In this document: positions 7,062-12,455 of the stretch, in pieces
Layout: each line of letters begins with the position of its first letter
Position numbering within the stretch: position 1 is the stretch's first letter
Source: Nitriliruptorales bacterium
Lineage (GTDB): Bacteria; Actinomycetota; Nitriliruptoria; Euzebyales; Egibacteraceae
Assembly (NCBI GenBank): GCA_007119305.1
Contig: SKPY01000033.1
Location: forward strand, 1-14,113
Length of the DNA stretch: 14,113 bases
Reading direction: 5' to 3'
Notes under the pieces: model-generated
Seen by the model: only the letters and a program-made list of their open reading frames with translations
What the model was told of the DNA's origin: nothing
The model's database searches: none
Made by a program: the position numbers and the translations under genes

Positions 7062-8375
7062 CTACTGGATGAGACCGCGGATCTGCTCGGCGGCCTGCTC
7101 GAACGCCTCCTCGGGCTCCAGCGCGCCCTCGTAGAGGAGCTCGTACGCGTCGGTCCAGGCCTCCCAGACCGATGCCATCTCGGGGATCGCCGGCATCGGC
7201 ACGCCGGCGGCGCCGGCCTCGCCGAAGCCCTCGATGTTCGGGTCGTCGGCGACCTCCTCGAAGGCGGCCGTGAGCGCCGGCGGCCGCGCGTCGGCCTCGA
7301 ACATCGCCAGCTGCGCGTCGGTGGTCGTCATGTAGTCGAGCACGAAGGTGTTCGCGAGCAGCTCGTTCTCCGCGAACGCGCTGACCATGAACCCCTGCAC
7401 CCCCACGAACGGCTGCGGCGTGCCGCCGGCGATGTCGGGGATGGGCGTGACCTCGTAGGGCACACCCGCGGTGTCGAAGTCGCGCATCGCCCACGGGCCG
7501 GTGATCGCGTAGGCCGCGTCGCCGCCGCCGAAGAACTCGATCATGAGCTCGTAGGTGATGTCGGGGGACAGCACCCCACGCTCGATCATCTCGCCGAAGT
7601 GGCGCGCGGCCTCGAGTCCACCCTCGCTGTCGATGCCGAGGTCGGACGGGTCGTAGGTGCCGTCGTCCTGCATGCCGAAGACGTAGCCGCCGTGGGCGGT
7701 GACGACGGGGTAGTTGTGGTAGGGGTCGGCGGGCTCGGCAGGCCACACGACGCCCTGCTCGACCTCGCCGTCCTCCTGCAGCGCCAGGGCGGTCTCCTCG
7801 AGCTCCTCCCACGTCGCCGGCACGTCGGGCGCGAGGTCGGTGTTGCGGAACAGCGCGACGTTCTCCAGTGCGTAGGGCACGCCGTAGGTCTGGCCGTCGA
7901 AGGTGAAGGCCTGCACGGCCACCTCCTCGAGGTCGCCCTCCACGCCGCTCAGGTCGATGGGGGCCACCACCCCGTTCTCGACGAGCTCGCCGAGCCAGTC
8001 GTGGGCGCCGATGATGATGTCGGGGCCCTCGCCGGCCGGGCCCGAGACGACCAGGCCGTCGCGGATGTCGCCGAAGCCGAGCTCCTGGACCGCGACCTCG
8101 ACCTCGTTGGCGGCGCCGAACTCGTCCGCGAAGGGCTGCAGCGCGGGAGTGCGCGTGTCGTCGGCCCAGATCACCAGGTCGGCCTCTGCGCGGACGACGG
8201 GCTCGTCCTCGTCGTCCACCGGCTCCTCTTCGGGTTCTTCCTCAGGTTCCTCGTCTACGGGCTCCTCCTCGGGCGTCTCCTCGTCCACCGGCGCCGCCGG
8301 CTCGTCGGGTGCGCACGCAGCGATGAGCAGCGCGAACAACGCGAAGAATGCGAAGAACTTCAAGCGCGCATGCAT
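7062..8375 (-). CDS. malE: Maltose/maltodextrin-binding lipoprotein MalE
   Basis: Extracytoplasmic solute-binding protein, 437 residues, delivering maltodextrin to MalFG. The N-terminus is a lipoprotein signal: MHARLK, a hydrophobic stretch (7-20) and the lipobox IAAC with lipidated Cys21. A strongly acidic, proline-punctuated linker (about 24-60, almost all Glu, Asp, Pro and Val) links the anchor to the folded domain, which begins near ADLVIWAD (65-72). Family features follow: a PDIIIGAHDWLGEL block, YGVPYALENVALFRNTDL, an AYAITGPWAMRDF block and a C-terminal VPMPAIPEMASVWEAW segment, matching MalE/maltodextrin-binding proteins. The ATG at 8373-8375 follows AAAGGA (8384-8389). It heads the operon malE-malF-malG-GH13. 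A candidate operator lies only 19 bp upstream (8395-8410), so repression by MalR in the absence of inducer is predicted. No ATPase gene accompanies it. Confidence 0.95.
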   Translation of the reverse strand: MHARLKFFAFFALFALLIAACAPDEPAAPVDEETPEEEPVDEEPEEEPEEEPVDDEDEPVVRAEADLVIWADDTRTPALQPFADEFGAANEVEVAVQELGFGDIRDGLVVSGPAGEGPDIIIGAHDWLGELVENGVVAPIDLSGVEGDLEEVAVQAFTFDGQTYGVPYALENVALFRNTDLAPDVPATWEELEETALALQEDGEVEQGVVWPAEPADPYHNYPVVTAHGGYVFGMQDDGTYDPSDLGIDSEGGLEAARHFGEMIERGVLSPDITYELMIEFFGGGDAAYAITGPWAMRDFDTAGVPYEVTPIPDIAGGTPQPFVGVQGFMVSAFAENELLANTFVLDYMTTTDAQLAMFEADARPPALTAAFEEVADDPNIEGFGEAGAAGVPMPAIPEMASVWEAWTDAYELLYEGALEPEEAFEQAAEQIRGLIQ

Positions 8376-8394
8376 GTCAGGTTTCCTTTCGAAG

Positions 8395-8410
8395 GTGCAA
8401 AGTATTGCAA
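8395..8410 (-). promoter_or_regulatory. Predicted MalR operator at the malE promoter
   Basis: On the minus strand this reads TTGCAATACTTTGCAC, which fits TTGCAA-N4-TTGCAC and also contains the inverted repeat TGCAA-N4-TTGCA. The same pattern, in the same orientation relative to its gene, occurs before malR (8600-8615). It contains AATACT (8401-8406), a plausible -10 box. That would start transcription near 8394 with a leader of about 19 nt carrying the AAAGGA ribosome-binding site. No good -35 is visible upstream. Binding here would block malEFG transcription. Confidence 0.65.
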
Positions 8411-8441
8411 GCCTGCCTCGGGGGCGCTCCGGACCGCACCC

Positions 8442-8472
8442 CCCATTGGTCCTGACCCCGAGGTCCGATGGG
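8442..8472. repeat. 31-bp imperfect inverted repeat in the malE-malR control region
   Basis: The arms CCCATTGG (8442-8449) and CCGATGGG (8465-8472) pair except for one T-G. A T-T mismatch and an inner CCT/AGG continue the symmetry around a 7-nt centre. It lies about 65-95 bp upstream of malE and is separate from the TTGCA sites. It could be a binding site for another regulator or an RNA hairpin. No function can be assigned. Confidence 0.35.
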
Positions 8473-8567
8473 CCCTCAGCGGCGATCGCAGGAGTTAGAG
8501 CGGTTGACGGAGGCGCAGTGGACTGTGCCTACGAGCGCAGTCGCAGGCCACTCCAAGGGGTAGTGTA

Positions 8568-8584
8568 GCGCAACGTTCCTGCAA
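8568..8584 (-). promoter_or_regulatory. Possible weak extra MalR site
   Basis: On the minus strand this reads TTGCAGGAACGTTGCGC: two TTGC half-sites in the same order as in the other operators but with one extra base between them and an imperfect second half (TTGCG). It lies 15 bp before the malR operator. It may be an auxiliary site for cooperative binding or looping in the divergent region, or a decayed copy. Confidence 0.25.
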
Positions 8585-8598
8585 GACATTTGTCGGTT

Positions 8599-8627
8599 TT
8601 TGCAACTCCTTGCACGTACGGTAGGAT
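8599..8627 (+). promoter_or_regulatory. Predicted malR promoter, possibly leaderless
   Basis: TTTGCA (8599-8604) as -35 and TAGGAT (8622-8627) as -10 are separated by 17 bp. A start about 7 bp past the -10 falls on the malR ATG at 8634, giving a leaderless transcript. The only candidate ribosome-binding site, AGGA (8623-8626), lies inside the -10, so it could act only if transcription began further upstream. The -35 overlaps the operator at 8600-8615. Confidence 0.45.
8600..8615 (+). promoter_or_regulatory. Predicted MalR operator at its own promoter
   Basis: It reads TTGCAACTCCTTGCAC, matching all 12 fixed positions shared with the malE site while the N4 spacer differs (CTCC against TACT). 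It overlaps the predicted -35 of malR, predicting negative autoregulation. LacI-family regulators commonly bind such sites as dimers and release on binding sugar; the actual inducer here is not known. Confidence 0.65.
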
Positions 8628-8633
8628 CGGCAG

Positions 8634-9662
8634 ATGAGGCCGAGACTGCGGGATGTCGCGCAGCGGGCGGGGGTGAGCGAAGCGACGGTGAGCCGGGTCG
8701 TGAACGGGCGGCCCGGGGTCGCCGACCGCACGCGTCGTGCGGTGCTCGCGGCGCTCGACGGGCTCGGCTACGAGCCCCCCGGTCTGGGCCCGGTAACGGC
8801 CAAGCGGCCGTTCGTGGGCATCCTCGTCCCCGAGTTGGACAACCCGGTGTTCCCGGCCTTCGCGCAGGCCATCGAAGGACAGCTCACCCGCCACGGCTTC
8901 ACGTCGGTGATCTGCTCGGCCACGCTGGAAGGGACCCAGGAGACCGACCACCTCACGGTGCTCACCGAACGCGGCGCGGCCGGGGTGGTGCTGGTCTCGG
9001 GGCTCAACGCGGACACCACCGCCGACCACGCGCACTACGCGCGTGTCGTGGCAGGCGGTGCCGCGCTCGTGCTCGTGAACGGCCCCGTGGCGGGCCTCGA
9101 CGTCCCGTGCGTCTCGGCTGATGACGGCGCGGCCGCAGAGCTGGCGGTGCGTCACCTGGCCGACCTCGGCCACCGGCGCATGGGCTTCGCGTGCGGCCCG
9201 CGGCGCTACGTGACCACCCAGCGCAAGGTGGCTGGCTACTGCCAGGGCATCGAGCGGCTGGGGCGCGGCGCGGACGACGACCTGATCGCGGAGACCGTCT
9301 TCACGGTCGAAGGCGGTCACCTGGCCGCGCACCATCTGCTGGATCTCGGCGTGACCGGCCTGCTGGCGGGCAGCGACGTCATGGCGCTGGGCGCCGTCCG
9401 CGCCGCCAGGGAGCGGGGGCTCGACGTCCCCGGGGACGTCTCCGTGGTGGGCTACGACGACATGCTCCTCGCCCCCTACACCGATCCGCCGCTCACGACC
9501 CTGCGTCAGCCCGTGCGTGCGCTGGGGGCCGCCGCGGCCAACCTGCTGGTGGCCGAGCTCGAGGGCACGAGGTCCCCGCAACGAGGCGAGTACCTGTTCC
9601 GTCCCGAGCTCGTCGTCCGGGGCTCCACCGGCCCGTGCCCGACGCAGGTGGCCTCGGCGTAG
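8634..9662 (+). CDS. malR: LacI-family maltose regulator MalR
   Basis: A 342-residue transcriptional repressor of normal length. The helix-turn-helix is LRDVAQRAGVSEATVSRVVN (5-24), followed by the third helix and linker to about 58. The periplasmic-binding-protein-like sensor domain runs from FVGILVPELDNPVFPAF (60-76) to about 333, with GVTGLLAGSDVMALGAVRAARERGLDVP and the DVSVVGYDD and PPLTTLRQP blocks. From memory it resembles Streptomyces MalR (Reg1) more than LacI or GalR, including the PELxNPxFPAF and ELVVRGSTxP segments. The usual ARxL hinge-helix motif is absent: residues 47-58 are rich in Pro and Gly (EPPGLGPVTAKR). It is divergent from malE and likely represses malEFG, itself and perhaps glgP. 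The ATG at 8634 is chosen from the family N-terminus. A regulator of another alpha-glucoside operon is the only reasonable alternative. Confidence 0.92.
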   Translation: MRPRLRDVAQRAGVSEATVSRVVNGRPGVADRTRRAVLAALDGLGYEPPGLGPVTAKRPFVGILVPELDNPVFPAFAQAIEGQLTRHGFTSVICSATLEGTQETDHLTVLTERGAAGVVLVSGLNADTTADHAHYARVVAGGAALVLVNGPVAGLDVPCVSADDGAAAELAVRHLADLGHRRMGFACGPRRYVTTQRKVAGYCQGIERLGRGADDDLIAETVFTVEGGHLAAHHLLDLGVTGLLAGSDVMALGAVRAARERGLDVPGDVSVVGYDDMLLAPYTDPPLTTLRQPVRALGAAAANLLVAELEGTRSPQRGEYLFRPELVVRGSTGPCPTQVASA

Positions 9663-9705
9663 CCCGCTCCGGCCTTATGTGCCGTCGCGGGCGGCCGACG
9701 TTACA

Positions 9706-9721
9706 GTGCAAGCGCTTACGC
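9706..9721 (-). promoter_or_regulatory. Diverged LacI-type operator upstream of glgP
   Basis: On the minus strand it reads GCGTAAGCGCTTGCAC. It matches 9 of the 12 fixed positions of TTGCAA-N4-TTGCAC, with the second half exact. It also has the symmetric AAGCGCTT core typical of LacI/CcpA-family operators. It lies 46 bp before the glgP GTG in the 105-bp malR-glgP gap, suggesting that glgP has its own MalR-controlled promoter. No convincing -35/-10 pair is visible. A lone half-site CTTGCA (9759-9764) lies beside the glgP ribosome-binding site. Confidence 0.5.
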
Positions 9722-9767
9722 GCCCCTGCGGGTCGCGCACCCGCTCGCGAACGAGAGGCTTGCACGC

Positions 9768-12350
9768 GTGGTCAAAGCCCTGCGCACGTTCCGTGTTCGC
9801 CCCACCCTGCCCCCGCGGATCGCTGCGCTCGCGAAGCTCGGGCGCAACCTGCGGTGGGCCTGGGAGCCCAGCGTCCAGGACCTGTTCCGCTGGACCGACC
9901 CGGACCTGTACGAGCAGGTGGGGGGCAACCCGATCGCCCTGCTCGGACGGCTGTCGCCGGACCGCCTGGCGGCGCTTTCGGCCGACGCCACGTTCGTCGC
10001 CCGGCTCGTCCAGGCCGACGAGGCCCTCGAGCGCTACCTGGCGGAGGACCGCTGGGCCCAGAGCTTCGATCCCCGGCCACCCAGGGTGGCCTACTTCTCC
10101 CCGGAGTTCGGCCTCACCGCGGCGATGCAGACGTACTCCGGCGGCCTCGGCGTGCTCGCGGGGGACCACCTCAAGGCGGCCAGCGACCTCGGGCTCGACC
10201 TCGTCGGTGTGGGCCTGCTCTACCGGCACGGCTACTTCCGCCAGTTCCTCGACGCCGACGGGTGGCAGCAGGAGCACTACCCGGACCTGAACCCCCACAA
10301 CTTGCCCTTGCGCCGCCTCGAGCGCGACGAGGTGCCGGTCACGTTCACCATCCGCCTCGAGGACCGCGCCGTGGTCTGCCAGATCTGGCGCGCTCGGGTC
10401 GGCCGTGTCCCCCTGCTGCTCGTGGACACCGACCTCCCCGAGAACGCGCCGCAGGACCGCGTCGTCACCGACCGCCTCTACGGCGGCGACGTCGAGCATC
10501 GCCTGCGCCAGGAGATCGTCCTCGGGATCGGGGGCATGAAGGCCCTCGACGTCGCCGTCGAGCTCGGCGAGCTGGCCTGGGAGCCGGAGCTGTACCACTC
10601 GAACGAGGGTCACGCCGGCTTCCTCCAGCTCGAGCGCATCCGCCGGCTCGTGGCTGGTGCCGGGCTCGAGTTCCCCGAGGCGATCGAGAGCGCCCGCGCC
10701 GCGGTGCTGTTCACCACCCACACGCCGGTGCCCGCCGGCATCGACGTGTTCCCGCGCGAGCTGATGGAGCGCTACTTCACGGCCTTCGCCGCGGAGTGCG
10801 GGGTCGACTTCCAGCGCCTGCTCGCGCTGGGCCAGCCTGTCGAGGAGGGTGGCGCCGGCCCCTCGTTCAACATGGCGGTCATGGCGCTGCGCCTGTCGGC
10901 GGCCGCGAACGGCGTGTCGCGCCTCCACGGGCAGGTGGCCCGGGCGATGTTCGCGGGCCTGTGGCCCGGCGTGCCCGAGGCCGAGATCCCGATCACCCAC
11001 GTCACGAACGGCGTGCACGGCGCCACCTGGATCGGCCGGGAGATGCGCGCCGTCTACGACCGGCACCTCGCACCGGACTGGACGCACAACCCCGACGCCT
11101 GGCACCGCGTCGGCGACATCGAGGACGACGCCCTGTGGCGGGCGCGGGCGCGGGCCCGCGAGCGCCTCGTGGGCAACCTGCGCACGTGGGTCCGCGCGCA
11201 GTCGGCACGCCGGGGCGAGGGCCCCGCGGCGACCGCCTGGGCGGACACGCTGTTCGACCCCGACGCGCTCACGATCGGCTTCGGCCGACGGTTCGCGGAG
11301 TACAAGCGGGGTGCGCTGCTGCTGAGCCAGCCCGACCGCCTGAGGGCGCTGCTGGCCGCGACGGACCGACCGGTGCAGATCGTGTTCGCGGGGAAGGCAC
11401 ACCCCCGTGACGACACCGGCAAGAACATCATCCGCGAGATCGTGCACTTCGCGCAGAGCGACCCCGTGCTGAGGGCCCGGCTGGTGTTCATCGAGGACTA
11501 CGACATGGATGTCGCCGCGGCCCTCTACCAGGGCGTCGACGTGTGGCTGAACAACCCGCGCCGCCCCTACGAGGCCTGCGGGACCAGCGGCGAGAAGGCC
11601 GCGCTCAACGGCGCGCTGCACTGCTCGACCCTCGACGGCTGGTGGGACGAGTTCTACGACGGCGCGAACGGCTTCGCGATCGGCAGCACCCACGACCGCC
11701 TCGACGAGGCGCAACAGGACGCCGCCGACGCCCAGTCGCTGTTCGACCTGCTCGAGCGGACGGTCGTGCCGCTGTTCTACGATCGCGACGAGGGCGGCCT
11801 GCCCCGCGAGTGGCTGGCGCGGGTCCGGCGCTCGCTCGTCACCCTCGGCCCGCGCGTGCTCGCCAGCCGCATGGTCAGGGAGTACACGCGGCAGCTGTAC
11901 GTGCCCCTCGCGGGGCATGCGGACCGGCTCAACGCGGAGGACTACCGCAGGGTGCGGGAGCTCGCCGCCTGGAAGCGGGCCACGTCGGCAGCGTGGGGCG
12001 AGGTGCGCGTCGAGGAGGTCGCCGGGGAGCAGCGTGTCGCGCAGCTCGGCGACAAGCGCGACGTCGAGGTCACGGTCCGGCTCGGCAGCCTCGCGCCGGC
12101 CGACGTCAAGGTCGAGGTCCTGCACGGGCCCGTGACCGCCGACGGACAGCTCCGCACACCGGAGATCCTCGAGGTCGCCCCTGCCGGGGAGGAGGCCGGC
12201 GGCCGCTACCGCTACCGGGGCACGTTCCGCTGCGGCCTCAGCGGGGAGTACGGCTTCACGGTGCGGGTGGTTCCGTCGCACCCCGACCAGTACCACTGGG
12301 CTGAGACCGGCCTCGTCGCGTGGGCCAACGGAACCGGGGCGCCGCACTGA
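9768..12350 (+). CDS. glgP: Alpha-glucan (maltodextrin/glycogen) phosphorylase
   Basis: PLP-dependent GT35 phosphorylase, 860 residues, releasing glucose-1-phosphate from alpha-1,4-glucans with phosphate in the cytoplasm. The N-terminal segment (about 5-110: NLRWAWEPSVQDLFRW...) is the DUF3417-type domain of the bacterial AgpA-like subgroup (TIGR02094 type), not the animal/E. coli type. The phosphate/substrate loop YSGGLGVLAGDHLKAASDLG begins at residue 123. Later come SNEGHAGFLQLERIR, TTHTPVPAGIDVF, HVTNGVHGATW, FGRRFAEYKR and FAGKAHPRDD. The cofactor motif EACGTSGEKAALNG (602-615) places the PLP lysine at K610; the preceding residue is Glu, where many relatives have Met. A C-terminal beta-rich tail (about 745-860) follows. 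The start is GTG at 9768-9770, with GAGAGG (9753-9758) 9 nt upstream. It follows malR by 105 bp, with an operator-like site between. Confidence 0.95.
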   Translation: MVKALRTFRVRPTLPPRIAALAKLGRNLRWAWEPSVQDLFRWTDPDLYEQVGGNPIALLGRLSPDRLAALSADATFVARLVQADEALERYLAEDRWAQSFDPRPPRVAYFSPEFGLTAAMQTYSGGLGVLAGDHLKAASDLGLDLVGVGLLYRHGYFRQFLDADGWQQEHYPDLNPHNLPLRRLERDEVPVTFTIRLEDRAVVCQIWRARVGRVPLLLVDTDLPENAPQDRVVTDRLYGGDVEHRLRQEIVLGIGGMKALDVAVELGELAWEPELYHSNEGHAGFLQLERIRRLVAGAGLEFPEAIESARAAVLFTTHTPVPAGIDVFPRELMERYFTAFAAECGVDFQRLLALGQPVEEGGAGPSFNMAVMALRLSAAANGVSRLHGQVARAMFAGLWPGVPEAEIPITHVTNGVHGATWIGREMRAVYDRHLAPDWTHNPDAWHRVGDIEDDALWRARARARERLVGNLRTWVRAQSARRGEGPAATAWADTLFDPDALTIGFGRRFAEYKRGALLLSQPDRLRALLAATDRPVQIVFAGKAHPRDDTGKNIIREIVHFAQSDPVLRARLVFIEDYDMDVAAALYQGVDVWLNNPRRPYEACGTSGEKAALNGALHCSTLDGWWDEFYDGANGFAIGSTHDRLDEAQQDAADAQSLFDLLERTVVPLFYDRDEGGLPREWLARVRRSLVTLGPRVLASRMVREYTRQLYVPLAGHADRLNAEDYRRVRELAAWKRATSAAWGEVRVEEVAGEQRVAQLGDKRDVEVTVRLGSLAPADVKVEVLHGPVTADGQLRTPEILEVAPAGEEAGGRYRYRGTFRCGLSGEYGFTVRVVPSHPDQYHWAETGLVAWANGTGAPH

Positions 12351-12379
12351 GGCGCGCGGCCGGCTCGCAGCACGCGCAC

Positions 12380-12420
12380 GGCACGACGCCTGCGCGCTCG
12401 TGCCATCCCGGCCGGATGGC
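12380..12420 (+). repeat. Two overlapping stem-loops between glgP and the alpha-glucosidase
   Basis: Stem 1 pairs GGCACGA (12380-12386) with TCGTGCC (12398-12404), loop 11 nt. Stem 2 pairs GCCATCC (12402-12408) with GGATGGC (12414-12420), loop 5 nt. The stems share GCC at 12402-12404, so both cannot form completely. There is no T-tract. They may act as a partial terminator, an mRNA-processing or stability element, or an alternative-pairing switch; with only 105 bp between the genes, none can be preferred. GC-rich sequence makes such stems fairly common. Confidence 0.4.
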
Positions 12421-12455
12421 GCGCTCCCAGCGACCACGGATGAGGTGGGCCAGCG

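Noticed and set aside
7030..7812. Upstream extension of the malF reading frame
   Set aside because: This part lies in another frame of malE on the same strand, is Arg/Gly/Ala-rich and unlike any permease. The MalF N-terminus and spacing fit a GTG start at 7029.
8504..8531. TTGACG as a -35 box in the malE-malR interval
   Set aside because: No acceptable -10 sequence lies 16-18 bp downstream, and it is over 120 bp from malR with a better promoter candidate closer to the gene.
9675..12437. Long minus-strand open frame (920 codons) opposite glgP
   Set aside because: It spans the complement of the whole phosphorylase gene, which has its PLP lysine and family motifs, and shows no family resemblance of its own.
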